From Gammaproteobacteria bacterium HGW-Gammaproteobacteria-15 (GTDB lineage Bacteria > Pseudomonadota > Gammaproteobacteria > Enterobacterales > Alteromonadaceae): a stretch of DNA of 64,000 bases. The notes beneath the pieces were generated by a model that was not told where the DNA came from, did not search any database, and saw nothing but the letters and a program-made list of their open reading frames with translations. The DNA lies in the NCBI GenBank assembly GCA_002840125.1, contig PGZF01000002.1, positions 248,001-312,000 of the forward strand, read 5' to 3'. Every line of letters starts with the position of its first letter. Position 1 is the stretch's first letter. A program made the translations under genes and the position numbers. Of the stretch, positions 18,001-26,106 are shown in pieces.

Positions 18001-19197
18001 TTCACAGCCTTTATCGTTATTAAGTTACTACAGTTTAATGAAATTAAAAGTGCTTTCGGTGATTTGGCAACTAATGCGGCCTTGTTACAAATTTCTTCGC
18101 GCTTACGCAGCAAAGTAAGTACGCCTGATTTATTGATCCATGCGGCAGAGTCCACCTTTATCGTGGCATTAGCCAACGGCGATGCTGATTTGGTAGCCAA
18201 GTTATCTGAGCACTTACGATCGCTGATCATCAGCCCTGTCGTTATGCACGAACAAGATATTACCTTATCTTGTATTGCTGGTACCTCTTGCCAGACTATT
18301 GAACTGGAGTCGGCGTCACAACTTTTGAAGCAGGCCGAAATTGCATTACGAATGGCCAGGGAAAGTGGCAGCTATCAGCACTTTTCTTATCAAACCGGGT
18401 TGCTAGAGCAAGCTAAGCAGAAGTTTATCCTGCAACAGCAACTGCGCGAGGCCATCGCACAGGATAAATTACTGAACTACTATCAGCCAATTATCAATGC
18501 GCAATCCGGCCAGATAGTCGGTGTAGAATTGTTGACACGATGGCAGCATGACGGCCAGTTTGTGCCGCCGGATGTGTTTATTCCTATCGCAGAGCAAAGT
18601 GGTTTAATTGACGAGCTAGCCTATAACTCACTGGCGACAGCTTGTGATGATATCAACGCTATGGCTAATACAGGCCACTCGTTGTACCTGTCTATCAACC
18701 TGACAGCAACGCAGCTGTGTTCCAAAACTATGCTAATGCGGTTTAGAGACATTGTGACACAAAGGGGCATTTCACCGAGCGTGATCCGCCTGGAGATCAC
18801 GGAGTCAACAATAATTCAGAATAAAGACAGTGCGCTCTACAACATGAATGAACTGCGTAGCGCCGGTTTTCAAATTTTTCTGGATGATTTTGGTACCGGC
18901 TATTCATCGCTGAAGTATATCCAGGATTTTCCGCTCGATGCCATCAAGATCGACCGCAGTTTTGTCTCTAATATCTCGAACAATACCGCTATTATTGATA
19001 CTGTTATCGCTCTGGCCGACAGCCTGGGTGTTATCTGCATTGCTGAAGGTGTAGAAACCTCTTCAGAGCGGGATTATTTAATCAGCAAAGGCTGCCACTA
19101 TATGCAGGGTTACCTTTACAGCAAACCTATTGCGATAACACAATTGCTGACTGTACTCTCTACTGAGTCTATGCAGAATCAGATTTTCATTAAGTAA
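15019..19197 (+). CDS. Two-component-type propeller protein with PAS, degenerate GGDEF and EAL domains
   Basis: About 1392 residues. A signal or membrane anchor (LPGLVIWLTLWCCVNLTALAAL) is followed by seven-bladed propeller repeats (NGLSQGVVYAMKLDSKGQLWLAT and similar WxGT blades, about 60-690), a Y_Y_Y domain (about 730-790), one transmembrane helix (LAYMCYLAILLCVAAFWFHS), a PAS domain, a GGDEF domain and a C-terminal EAL domain. The GGDEF signature is replaced by AAEST, so it should make no cyclic-di-GMP. The EAL domain keeps ELL, DDFGTGYSSL, KIDRSFV and AEGVET, consistent with an active phosphodiesterase. The 15019 ATG gives a proper signal; a TTG at 14926 is the alternative. Confidence 0.85.
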   Translation: MPSFERTACHSHNLSLWRRKRFNALPGLVIWLTLWCCVNLTALAALNVSRLSPDNGLSQGVVYAMKLDSKGQLWLATESDLDRFDGSSVEHTRPLLNLSSDIVWDFDFISDTTLHIATADAGLIEVDLLTGNARYLQRGADDTFSRDVAIYLIRQDAQQTLWYANALSVYQLNEAGQLTEVFSFSDKDPIAHHIRDLLRIDNKLIIATSMGLYQLDLQSKVVQPIHYLPKDAIADQLNSKALLLHGEHLLIGTVHGLYRLPVAAILQSGESLPAETLLPEHNIWKIKHSSQYGLLLGTNAGLLHLDNDTMKAHTLFQPGQTSYGYADDTILDFIELGDGTFWLGSRGDGAYFWHNQFSGFDNVFNRSGENRLSHNFVFGLYSTPTDLWIGTQNGLNRYHWQSGETEQFLVNSDNTAVESGSTIYGIYPDQSGRYLWLLTAVSLSRFDTVLKQVTPYTTAQDADFFQQYFYNVTQTATKELLAFTINGAFWLKNDTSVVPLKQLSSFLSTPEQAQWFGANPLNENEYLFFYQGAIWQYSLQQDTVSLVYQVPEPHKNKGLFGEGMQQLNQSLWFLISGLGLVELDSVTLAERSRFFNQEQPALTTSTLYALQQDTLGYLWMSSHSGLWRFNPEKRLLRQFTHRSGLAYNEFNGTSSHFAGHNGKMVFGSMRGVTIFEPGQFISSRQIQPTLYFTKTSLESKALATQLIPTQQQQLQLTHDDYGLRVQVSAFNYKAQSEMQYRFNLSGPMDLPKYIKSVPQLALPSLKPGNYSLTVTAFDPAAEQYSLPAQLQISVAYPPWRSPLAYMCYLAILLCVAAFWFHSRFKQRMQLLQQHNALKQVNNKLELALAVASSDAWEADLANDSLMYSNRMALLFAAAQPTCGLDDYLAKLHPDDKASYYQNWQALKDNESTEFNCIYRIKAIDGQWRWFKDVGKLAVFDADTPQKLYGLYTDITLHKLTEQELEHLSHYDQITGLPNRNLLQQYLIPIEGASQFTAFIVIKLLQFNEIKSAFGDLATNAALLQISSRLRSKVSTPDLLIHAAESTFIVALANGDADLVAKLSEHLRSLIISPVVMHEQDITLSCIAGTSCQTIELESASQLLKQAEIALRMARESGSYQHFSYQTGLLEQAKQKFILQQQLREAIAQDKLLNYYQPIINAQSGQIVGVELLTRWQHDGQFVPPDVFIPIAEQSGLIDELAYNSLATACDDINAMANTGHSLYLSINLTATQLCSKTMLMRFRDIVTQRGISPSVIRLEITESTIIQNKDSALYNMNELRSAGFQIFLDDFGTGYSSLKYIQDFPLDAIKIDRSFVSNISNNTAIIDTVIALADSLGVICIAEGVETSSERDYLISKGCHYMQGYLYSKPIAITQLLTVLSTESMQNQIFIK

Positions 19198-19377
19198 GCG
19201 CTCCCAGCATGATATTGGGTATTTTCAAAGCTTGCTATCGGTATCATTAAAAAATGATGATTTTAAGATGTTGATTTTATTAAATATTAATATCTGATGC
19301 GTTGGCTTAGTCGGTAGCCTGTAGCGAGCTGCGCCAATGCCTCCGTGCCTGGCGCTTTAATTAATCTATACGTGCTG

Positions 19378-20076
19378 CTACTGGCAACTGCCACAGCACG
19401 TCTGGCGATGATCATCCTTTGTGGCGCTGCTTGGTTGTACAAACAAAATATGGTTTTCCAGCAAAATGTGCTGCATTAAATCTTCTTTCAGCTCCTTTAA
19501 GCCAATATAGAGTGCGGTCCAGGTATTGCAGACATCTGCCGGCAAAGTAATGTCATTGGTCAGTTGGTCAAGTTTTTCCAGCGCATCGCCATGTTGCAGG
19601 TGTTCTTCTTCCATCACACTGATGGGCCCGGCCGGATAAATGCCGCCAGCCAGCATCGGAAACAGAATTTGCTCTTCTTTCATCATATGGCTCTCCAGCT
19701 CCTGGTACATATCATCCAGATGATCGGCCAGGCCTGCCGGACACTGTGGGTCCAACGCATGTACATGCTCCACTCTGCGCGCTAGGCGACACAGCTCAGG
19801 CAGCTGTTGGCGATGCCGCTGATGAAAGCGGGTTAAAATATGTTCAATAAGCTGTTTTACCGGTACTGTGCGCCAATCGATATACTCGGTGGGTTGCTGC
19901 TGCAATGTTTGCAATGCATTCACCACAGCGTCAGCCGGCAACTGGCGTTTGGCCAGGGCTTCGCGCAGGCTAAGTTGGCCACCACAACAAAAATCCAGTT
20001 TGTGCTGATGAAATACGGCGGTAGCACCGGCTACAGAGGTGGCGATCTCGCCTAAAGATTGATCCAATAATGACAT
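19378..20076 (-). CDS. ric: Iron-sulfur cluster repair di-iron protein RIC (YtfE/ScdA/DnrN)
   Basis: 232 residues. The N-terminal ScdA domain carries the FCCGG motif (about 29-33). The C-terminal hemerythrin-like domain has the His/Glu ligand pattern in FHQRHRQQL, ELESHMMKEEQILFP, MEEEHLQHGDAL and LMQHILLENHILF. RIC proteins repair iron-sulfur clusters damaged by NO and peroxide. The tail TCCGSCQ adds two cysteines. Divergent from norR across 171 bases that hold a sigma-54 promoter and NorR boxes, so it is predicted to be switched on by NO. A dead copy lies at 14644-14843. Confidence 0.95.
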   Translation of the reverse strand: MSLLDQSLGEIATSVAGATAVFHQHKLDFCCGGQLSLREALAKRQLPADAVVNALQTLQQQPTEYIDWRTVPVKQLIEHILTRFHQRHRQQLPELCRLARRVEHVHALDPQCPAGLADHLDDMYQELESHMMKEEQILFPMLAGGIYPAGPISVMEEEHLQHGDALEKLDQLTNDITLPADVCNTWTALYIGLKELKEDLMQHILLENHILFVQPSSATKDDHRQTCCGSCQ

Positions 20077-20134
20077 AAATACTCCTGACTAAGTAATTAA
20101 CATGCCGGGGAGAGACTCCCGTCTGGGCTATAGA

Positions 20135-20154
20135 TGGCAAGAGTCAGGCCAAAA
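20135..20154 (-). promoter_or_regulatory. Sigma-54-type promoter of ric
   Basis: On the minus strand TTTTGGCCTGACTCTTGCCA has GG and GC exactly ten bases apart, with TTGG at -24 and TTGC at -12. The ric ATG is about 60 bases downstream. The adjacent NorR boxes and the AAA+ activator norR fit this promoter class. Confidence 0.8.
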
Positions 20155-20193
20155 CTACCACCTTTGATTTATATGGCTTTATTTATAGCTATG

Positions 20194-20246
20194 GTAAATT
20201 GAACCCAGCTAAATCAGGGTTAAAATAACCCAAGGGTAAAAACCAC
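20194..20246. promoter_or_regulatory. Three NorR boxes (GT-N7-AC)
   Basis: GT-N7-AC elements lie at 20194-20204 (GTAAATTGAAC), 20219-20229 (GTTAAAATAAC, inside the perfect palindrome GGGTTAAAATAACCC) and 20236-20246 (GTAAAAACCAC). The starts are 25 and 17 bases apart. Three such sites are the arrangement established for NorR in E. coli. They sit about 40-110 bases upstream of the ric sigma-54 promoter and also overlap the start of norR, so autoregulation is likely. Confidence 0.85.
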
Positions 20247-20247
20247 C

Positions 20248-21777
20248 ATGTTGGAAGAAAGTTTAATTGCAGATTTGGTCACAGATCTGCCGGCTGCCGT
20301 GCGCTTACAGCGTTTAGTGAGTACCTTACGTAATCATTTTGGCTGTGGTGCTGTAGGGTTGCTTAAAATTGAGCACGACATATTAAAGCCGGTGGCCTTA
20401 CATGGTTTAGTGCGCGAAGCACTTGGGCGCCGGTTTGTGGTGAGCCAGCATCCGCGGCTAGCGGCTATTTTAGCCAGTCGCAATCCGGTGCGGTTTGAGC
20501 CTGATTGTGGTTTGCCGGACCCCTACGATGGTTTATTGGCAGAGCAACCGGGCTTGGCGCTGCCTGTGCATGATTGTATGGGCATAGCCCTGTACATTGA
20601 AGGCCGTTGCTGGGGAGTGCTAACGCTGGATGCGTTAGAAGCCGGTAGTTTTTCTGCAGCAGCTGTATTTGAACTGCAGCGTTATAGCTTGCTGGTAGAA
20701 GCTGCAGTGCGAACCACTGAGCTGGAGCAAGCTAACCGGGCATTACGGCTGAATCATCAGGCTGATGAACAGCAATTTGAACCGGCCGCCAAGCTGCGCT
20801 ATGAACTGATTGGTCAAAGTAAAGTACTGCAGCAAATTTTGCAGGAACTTACCGTAGTGGCAAATTCTGACTTGCCGGTATTGCTGCTGGGAGAAACCGG
20901 GGTGGGTAAAGAACTGTTTGCCCGGCATTTGCACCGTAGCTCAGCCCGGGCCAGTAAACCGATGATTTACCTCAATTGTGCGGCGTTACCGGAAAGCCTG
21001 GCGGAAAGTGAATTGTTTGGCCATAACAAGGGCGCTTTTTCCGGTGCCCACAGCGAACGGGCGGGGCGGTTTGAAGTGGCTGATGGTGGCACCCTGTTTC
21101 TGGATGAAGTGGGTGAGTTGCCGCTATTGGTGCAGGCTAAACTGCTGCGTGTACTACAAAATGGTGAAATCCAGCGACTGGGATCTGATAAGACACGTCT
21201 GGTGAATGTGCGCTTGGTTGCCGCCACTAACCGTGATTTGAAGCAACAGGTCAAAAGTGGTGAGTTTCGCGCCGATTTATATCACCGTCTGTCGGTCTAT
21301 CCTTTACCCATCCCGCCGTTACGCGAGCGGCGTGATGATATTCCGCTGTTGGCCGGGCATTTTCTAGAGCTGAACCGCAGCCGGCTGGGGTTAAGGGCTT
21401 TGCGTTTAGCGCCGGCCGCTGAGCTGGCGCTGCTAAACTACGACTGGCCGGGCAATGTACGCGAGCTGGAGCATGTTATCAGCCGCGCGGCAATTAAAGC
21501 ATTAAGCCAGGGGGCAGCACGCAGCGATATTGTAACACTGGGCGCTGAGCTATTGGATATTGACAGCGTAACGGTAGCAGAGCATCACATGGCGCTGAAC
21601 AACCCGCTGCAGCATAATGCGGCTATTACACTTAAGCAGGCCGTTAACCAACTGCAGCGGCATATGATACAACAAGCGCTGGCGCAGCATGATGGCAGTT
21701 GGTCACATGCCGCGCGACAATTAGAGTTGGATCCGAGTAACCTGCATAAACTGGCACAGCGGTTAGGGCTGAAATAA
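20248..21777 (+). CDS. norR: NO-responsive sigma-54 activator NorR
   Basis: 509 residues: N-terminal GAF domain (1-165), central AAA+ domain (about 190-425) and C-terminal Fis-type HTH. In the GAF domain the residues proposed for the mononuclear iron site in NorR can be matched (Tyr-Asp in DPYDG at about 93-94, VHDC at about 108-110, Asp in TLDAL at about 128). An Arg in NPVRFEP occupies the place of the key Arg. Walker A is GETGVGKE. The sigma-54 contact loop is GAFSGA instead of the usual GAFTGA, a conservative change seen in other activators. It begins an operon with a DUF454 gene, moeB and a histidine phosphatase. Confidence 0.95.
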   Translation: MLEESLIADLVTDLPAAVRLQRLVSTLRNHFGCGAVGLLKIEHDILKPVALHGLVREALGRRFVVSQHPRLAAILASRNPVRFEPDCGLPDPYDGLLAEQPGLALPVHDCMGIALYIEGRCWGVLTLDALEAGSFSAAAVFELQRYSLLVEAAVRTTELEQANRALRLNHQADEQQFEPAAKLRYELIGQSKVLQQILQELTVVANSDLPVLLLGETGVGKELFARHLHRSSARASKPMIYLNCAALPESLAESELFGHNKGAFSGAHSERAGRFEVADGGTLFLDEVGELPLLVQAKLLRVLQNGEIQRLGSDKTRLVNVRLVAATNRDLKQQVKSGEFRADLYHRLSVYPLPIPPLRERRDDIPLLAGHFLELNRSRLGLRALRLAPAAELALLNYDWPGNVRELEHVISRAAIKALSQGAARSDIVTLGAELLDIDSVTVAEHHMALNNPLQHNAAITLKQAVNQLQRHMIQQALAQHDGSWSHAARQLELDPSNLHKLAQRLGLK

Positions 21778-22178
21778 TGTGGCATATTACTAAGCTTTTT
21801 TTTTGGCGGCTGTTGGCGTTAATAAGTTTAATCCTGGCGCTTATCGGTATTCCTTTGCCAGGCTTGCCTACGGTGCCCTTTATTCTGCTTAGCGCCTGGT
21901 CAGCCGGCAAAGGCTGGCCGGCATTAGAGCATTGGCTGCTAACCCATTCGCGATTGGGCCCGCCGGTATTAGCCTGGCGCGCGCATGGTATAGTGCCGCG
22001 CCGTGCTAAATATCTGGCCGGCGGCATGATGACACTGAGCGCCGTACTGATTCAATTTTCAGCTGCTCCGGTATTACTCAAGTTGTTGTTACCGCTGTTT
22101 TTGCTGCTGGTAGCATGCTGGTTGTGGCGCAGGCCTGAACACATAAAGCAGGATAACAAGCATGACAAAACCGTTTAG
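21777..22178 (+). CDS. YbaN family (DUF454) inner-membrane protein
   Basis: 133 residues with three hydrophobic stretches. The family motifs are seen as LGIPLPGLPTVPFILLSAWSAGKGWP and LGPPVLAWRAHGIVPRRAKYLAGGMMTLS. The ATG overlaps the norR stop in TAATG, and the coding end overlaps moeB by 17 bases, so the genes are translationally linked. Homologues are often found near denitrification regulators; the function is not known. Confidence 0.85.
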   Translation: MWHITKLFFWRLLALISLILALIGIPLPGLPTVPFILLSAWSAGKGWPALEHWLLTHSRLGPPVLAWRAHGIVPRRAKYLAGGMMTLSAVLIQFSAAPVLLKLLLPLFLLLVACWLWRRPEHIKQDNKHDKTV

Positions 22179-22947
22179 CTCCCAGCCGTTGAACCAACAA
22201 CAGGCTATGCGCTACAGCCGCCAGCTCATGTTGCCGGCCTTGGATTTTAGAGGCCAGGAAGCGTTGCTGGCCAGTAAAGTATTACTGGTTGGTATGGGCG
22301 GGTTAGGTTGTGCCGCGGCACCTTATCTGGTGGCCAGTGGGATCGGCAGTATTACTCTGGTAGATGATGACACTATTGACCGCAGCAATTTACAGCGACA
22401 AATTTTGTATCGCGAAGCCGATATTGGCCAGAGTAAAGTACAGCAAGCTGCAGCGAGCTTACAGGCACTAAACTCTGACATTGCCATTACTGCTTTGCAG
22501 CAGCGCTTAACTGCCGACGATTTAGCGCAGCTGGTGCCACAGTTTTCACTGGTACTGGATTGCACCGACAACCTTGCCACCCGCAATGCCATTAACGCGG
22601 CCTGCGTTAATGGCAAAGTACCGCTGGTATCCGGCGCCGCCATCCGCTTTGAAGGCCAGATCGCCAGCTTTAGTATGCAGGGCGACGACGCTTGTTATCA
22701 CTGTTTAAGCCAGCTGTTTGGCGAGCAGCAGCTAACCTGTATGGAAGCCGGTATTTTAAGCCCGGTAGTAGGTGTAATTGGAGCCATGCAGGCGGTGGAG
22801 GCAGTAAAAATCCTTGGCAACGTAGGCACGCCGCTGTACGGCCAACTGCAATTGTTTGATGCGCTGACAGGCCAGTGGCGCCAGTTTAGTTTAAGTAAAG
22901 ACAGCGCCTGCAGTGTGTGTGGCGACAGTCAAACTAACCCGACGTAA
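22162..22947 (+). CDS. moeB: Molybdopterin-synthase adenylyltransferase MoeB (ThiF/HesA family)
   Basis: 261 residues. The nucleotide-binding loop is LLVGMGGLGCAAAPYLVASGIG (about 41-62), then DDDTIDRSNLQRQIL and the TDN of LDCTDNLATR. Two CxxC pairs (CYHC and CSVC) form the structural zinc site of MoeB/ThiF proteins. MoeB activates the small subunit of molybdopterin synthase by C-terminal adenylation. Nitrate reductase in this window needs the product. ThiF, for thiamine synthesis, is the alternative, but the Mo-enzyme context favours MoeB. Confidence 0.85.
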   Translation: MTKPFSSQPLNQQQAMRYSRQLMLPALDFRGQEALLASKVLLVGMGGLGCAAAPYLVASGIGSITLVDDDTIDRSNLQRQILYREADIGQSKVQQAAASLQALNSDIAITALQQRLTADDLAQLVPQFSLVLDCTDNLATRNAINAACVNGKVPLVSGAAIRFEGQIASFSMQGDDACYHCLSQLFGEQQLTCMEAGILSPVVGVIGAMQAVEAVKILGNVGTPLYGQLQLFDALTGQWRQFSLSKDSACSVCGDSQTNPT

Positions 22948-22962
22948 TAAAGGACAATAGCT

Positions 22963-23454
22963 ATGTTGTTTAGAATAATCAGTCTGTCAGTGGTTTGGCT
23001 GGCCCTGCATACAGCGTCGGTTGTGGCTGATACGGTGTATGTAGTGCGCCATGCTGAAAAACACGCTGAGGGCAAAGATCCGGCGCTCACGGCCTGTGGT
23101 CAGGCGCGCGCCGATGCTCTGGCGAGCAGTTTGGCGAATGTTAAACTGGCCGCTGTTTACGCTACGCCCTATCAGCGCACCCGGCATACGGCTGCGGCGG
23201 TGGCAAAACAGCAGCAGCTTGATATAACGCAGTACGATCCGCGTCAGCCAGAGGTTTTGCTATCGCAGTTAAAGGCGCAAACCTTGCCGGTATTAGTGGT
23301 TGGGCACAGCAACACGGTGCCTGATTTAGTGGCGCAGTTAAGCGGTATCTCTATGGCGCCGCTAACAGAGCAAGACTATGACTTGTTATATCAGGTTAAA
23401 CTGACCGCACCGGTCAGTGTCAGCATCAGCCGGCAGAGGTTCCGTTGTAAATAG
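22963..23454 (+). CDS. Periplasmic histidine phosphatase superfamily protein
   Basis: 163 residues with a signal peptide (residues 1-22). The active site is the RHAE of VVRHAEKHAEGKDPALTACGQ, with the second His in LVVGHSNTVPDL and the Arg in TPYQRTRHTAAAV. This is the compact SixA-like type. Export makes a role in intracellular phosphotransfer unlikely. It is the last gene of the norR operon by spacing (15 bases). Confidence 0.85.
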   Translation: MLFRIISLSVVWLALHTASVVADTVYVVRHAEKHAEGKDPALTACGQARADALASSLANVKLAAVYATPYQRTRHTAAAVAKQQQLDITQYDPRQPEVLLSQLKAQTLPVLVVGHSNTVPDLVAQLSGISMAPLTEQDYDLLYQVKLTAPVSVSISRQRFRCK

Positions 23455-23828
23455 TTTGATAAAGCCCCTAAGCATTTTTACCGTTTGCGCAGTGGGCAAC
23501 CAAAGCGGCGGCAGGGTATTTTTGTTTTTGCACAACATTTTTATAGAACAAAACCAAGTTGGCTTTTCCCGTTCACTACCGGTATACTTTTGTGCGTTAT
23601 TTAGCCTCAGAAGGAAAGTTTGATGATTGTTGTAATTACCCACCCGGCGAAGGCTGCGGCGTAAGTAAAACTTTTACCTTTTACCTTTTGCCTTAACCTG
23701 CCTTTGCCCGGTGTCTGCTGACCGGGAACTCTGCTAACCGCTTAATACGGTTACCTTAGCCTTATTCCAGAGCTCCTAACCATTTTTACTGTGCGTGCAG
23801 TGCTTCACTGTGGGCAGAAGGAAATGAC
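23455..23828. other. Intergenic region before rsgA with promoter, leader ORF and hairpin
   Basis: This 374-base gap has no gene of normal size. It contains TTGGCT (23559-23564) and TATACT (23583-23588) 18 bases apart, a good housekeeping promoter. AAGGA then leads to a 13-codon ORF at 23623-23664 (MIVVITHPAKAAA). Next come a CTTTTAC-type short repeat and a CCCGGT/ACCGGG hairpin at 23707-23726. Sequences near 23465 (CCTAAGCATTTTTAC) and 23777 (CCTAACCATTTTTAC) are similar, so part of the gap may be duplicated. Confidence 0.45.
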
Positions 23829-24869
23829 ATGAACTTACCCTCAACATTACAACACCTGGGGTGGCAGGCTTTTTTTCAACAACAACTTACTTTGCAGGAA
23901 TTTGAACACAGCATTATCGCCCGGGTAACGGCACATCACCGCAGTGGCTATGAGCTGATAACACTGCAGGGCCCTTGCCGTCTAATGGCCTGCACCACGC
24001 TGCCGCAAATAACCATTGGCGATTGGCTGCTGTTAGATGCCACCGGCGGTTTTATACGGCTGTTGACCAGAAAGTCGTTGTTTAAACGTAAAGCCGCCGG
24101 TAGCCAGCTGGGCGAGCAACTTATTGCTGCTAACGTCGATACGCTAATTATTGTCTGCTCGTTAAACCATGACTTTAATTTAAGCCGGATAGAGCGCTAC
24201 CTCACCCTGGCGCACGACGCCGGTGCCGAGCCGTTACTGGTATTAACCAAGATGGACTTATGCGCCGATGTCGACGCCTTTTTGCGGCAGGTCCACCAGC
24301 TAGACGCCATGCTGATGGTCGAGGTAGTTAATGCGCTTGATGCCAGTTGCAGCAGTACCTTGCAGCACTGGTGTAAAGCCGGTAACACCTTAGCGGTGGT
24401 GGGCTCTTCCGGTGTCGGTAAGTCGACGTTAGTGAATACCCTCACTGGCAGTGGCGGCCAAAAAACTGCAGCAATACGAGCTGACGATAATAAAGGCCGG
24501 CATACGACAACAGGGCGCTCCATGCATTTTATTGCCGGCGGCGCCGTTGTAATTGATACCCCCGGTATGCGTGAACTGCAGCTGACAGACTGTGAAGAGG
24601 GCATTCGCCGCGCGTTTGCCGACATTGATGCCTTAGCCAGCCAATGCCGCTTTAGTGACTGTCAGCATGTTGCAGAACCAGGCTGCGCGGTACAACAGGC
24701 TATAACGCAAGGGGTTTTAGAGGCAAGGCGATTAACCAACTACCAAAAGCTAAACGCCGAACAGGCACGCAACGGCGCATCACTACAGCAAAAGCGGGCC
24801 CACGAGCGGCAATTTAGCAAGATGGTAAAGTCGGTTAAATCACTAAAAGCTAAAAACTGCCGTGATTAG
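23829..24869 (+). CDS. rsgA: Ribosome small-subunit biogenesis GTPase RsgA
   Basis: 346 residues. An N-terminal OB fold is followed by a circularly permuted GTPase with motif order G4 (TKMDL), G1 (GSSGVGKST), G3 (DTPGMREL), and a C-terminal zinc site (CRFSDCQH, GCAV). RsgA assists late 30S assembly. Length is normal. It appears to be a single-gene unit with its own promoter region and terminator. Confidence 0.9.
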   Translation: MNLPSTLQHLGWQAFFQQQLTLQEFEHSIIARVTAHHRSGYELITLQGPCRLMACTTLPQITIGDWLLLDATGGFIRLLTRKSLFKRKAAGSQLGEQLIAANVDTLIIVCSLNHDFNLSRIERYLTLAHDAGAEPLLVLTKMDLCADVDAFLRQVHQLDAMLMVEVVNALDASCSSTLQHWCKAGNTLAVVGSSGVGKSTLVNTLTGSGGQKTAAIRADDNKGRHTTTGRSMHFIAGGAVVIDTPGMRELQLTDCEEGIRRAFADIDALASQCRFSDCQHVAEPGCAVQQAITQGVLEARRLTNYQKLNAEQARNGASLQQKRAHERQFSKMVKSVKSLKAKNCRD

Positions 24870-24879
24870 CACCACACAC

Positions 24880-24904
24880 GCCGCCTTAGGGCGGCTTTTT
24901 TTTG
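24880..24904 (+). terminator. Rho-independent terminator of rsgA
   Basis: GCCGCC-TTAG-GGCGGC is followed by eight T residues, directly after the rsgA stop. Confidence 0.9.
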
Positions 24905-25193
24905 ATAGTTGATCAGCCAGTAAAGCGGCAGCGACAGCAGCAAAAAAAGCGCTTCAAAGTCATTCAGGCGAATGGCTCTGAGACGCTAACGGCAATGGAA
25001 TGCTTACTTTAGCTTCTCGATTGTTTTAGCTATTGTTTTAAAAACATTTGTTTGTTTAATGCCGCTTTCGGCTGCCCCCGGGTGAGTACAGGCAGCACTT
25101 TTGTTAATGCTAATCAAGTTAACCCTTAGCTGCAGCTGCCAGCATAGTTTCTGTAGTATTGTGTAGTGGTAATGGCTAATTACAGGATCAAAT
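24905..25193. other. Intergenic region, no gene seen
   Basis: This stretch between the rsgA terminator and the deaminase gene shows no ORF with a ribosome site and no clear repeat. Promoter elements for the deaminase must lie near its end, where TACAGG precedes the ATG. Confidence 0.4.
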
Positions 25194-25634
25194 ATGACAG
25201 ATCTCTATATGCAGGCGGCTATCGCCCAGGCGAAAAAAAGTTTAGCTGAGGGCGGTATTCCGATTGGCTCGGTGCTGGTTATCGATGGCAAGATTGTTGG
25301 CGCCGGCCATAACCAGCGGGTGCAAAAGGGCAGTTGTGTATTGCATGCCGAAATGGATTGCCTGGAAAATGCCGGTCGTTTAACCGCCGCTGATTACCGC
25401 CGCGCTACGCTGTACTCTACCTTGTCACCTTGCGATATGTGCAGCGGCACGGTATTGTTGTATGGCATTCCCAAGGTAGTGATTGGTGAAAACCAAAGCT
25501 TTCAGGGGCCGGAGGCTTATGTGCAAAGCCGCGGCGTTGTTCTGGAGAACCAGCATAATGCTGAGTGCATCCAAATAATGCAGGACTTTATTGCCGCCAA
25601 GCCGCAGCTGTGGTTTGAAGATATTGGCGAATAA
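25194..25634 (+). CDS. Yeast-type cytosine deaminase
   Basis: 146 residues of the cytidine/cytosine deaminase fold. The zinc ligands and catalytic Glu are in HAEMDC (about 62-64) and PCDMC (about 91-94). The substrate-side features and the C-terminus WFEDIGE are those of fungal cytosine deaminase Fcy1, as are GIPKVVIGENQSF and ECIQIMQDFI. This differs from the amidohydrolase CodA that most bacteria use and from tRNA adenosine deaminases. It converts cytosine to uracil for salvage. No transporter is adjacent. Possibly acquired laterally. Confidence 0.85.
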   Translation: MTDLYMQAAIAQAKKSLAEGGIPIGSVLVIDGKIVGAGHNQRVQKGSCVLHAEMDCLENAGRLTAADYRRATLYSTLSPCDMCSGTVLLYGIPKVVIGENQSFQGPEAYVQSRGVVLENQHNAECIQIMQDFIAAKPQLWFEDIGE

Positions 25635-25696
25635 GTGCCGGCAGTAGTGGCTGTTAAAACCGGTAGCTTGCCTTGGGCTGCAGAGTTGTGGGCCAT

Positions 25697-26074
25697 TTAA
25701 CCTGTAGTAGGTGGCAGAATATCGCTGTGCACCATCTGAAGCAGTTTGTAGGCATCGCCTAAATTGCAGTTTTCGTGATCGCGTTTTTTATAGCCCAGTG
25801 AGGTTAGCTCTATATGCCAGGTCGGCACTACGTTTACGGTGGCAAGGGTTTGCTTTACGCAGTTAAGCGGGCAGCCATCTACGGCCAGAATAGGCCGGCC
25901 GGACTGCGCAACTTTTACCAGTTGTTTTACCTGGCCGCCAACGCCGGCAATGCAGGACATTTGGGCCGAGCCTTCGCGGTCGAGCACCACGGCCAGATCG
26001 TTGGCTAACTGGGCCACGTTAGAGCAGCCAGAGCAAGAGTATACCAGCGGTTTGTTATCGTAATCGGTGTTCAT
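25697..26074 (-). CDS. DGC-domain putative zinc-binding protein
   Basis: About 125 residues. The Cys-rich signature is seen as YSCSGCSNVAQLAND near the N-terminus, MSCIAGVGG in the middle and AVDGCPLNCVKQTL (about 75-88), which gives the family its name. Function is unknown; a zinc or iron-sulfur role is plausible. I prefer the ATG at 26074, because the FNR box and -10 hexamer upstream place transcription start near 26099 and the ATG at 26104 would fall before it. It follows nnrS at the other side of the same gap, suggesting co-expression in the anaerobic NO response. Confidence 0.75.
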   Translation of the reverse strand: MNTDYDNKPLVYSCSGCSNVAQLANDLAVVLDREGSAQMSCIAGVGGQVKQLVKVAQSGRPILAVDGCPLNCVKQTLATVNVVPTWHIELTSLGYKKRDHENCNLGDAYKLLQMVHSDILPPTTG

Positions 26075-26106
26075 TTTGCGTTCCGTCATAGCAAGAGCAT
26101 TCACCC

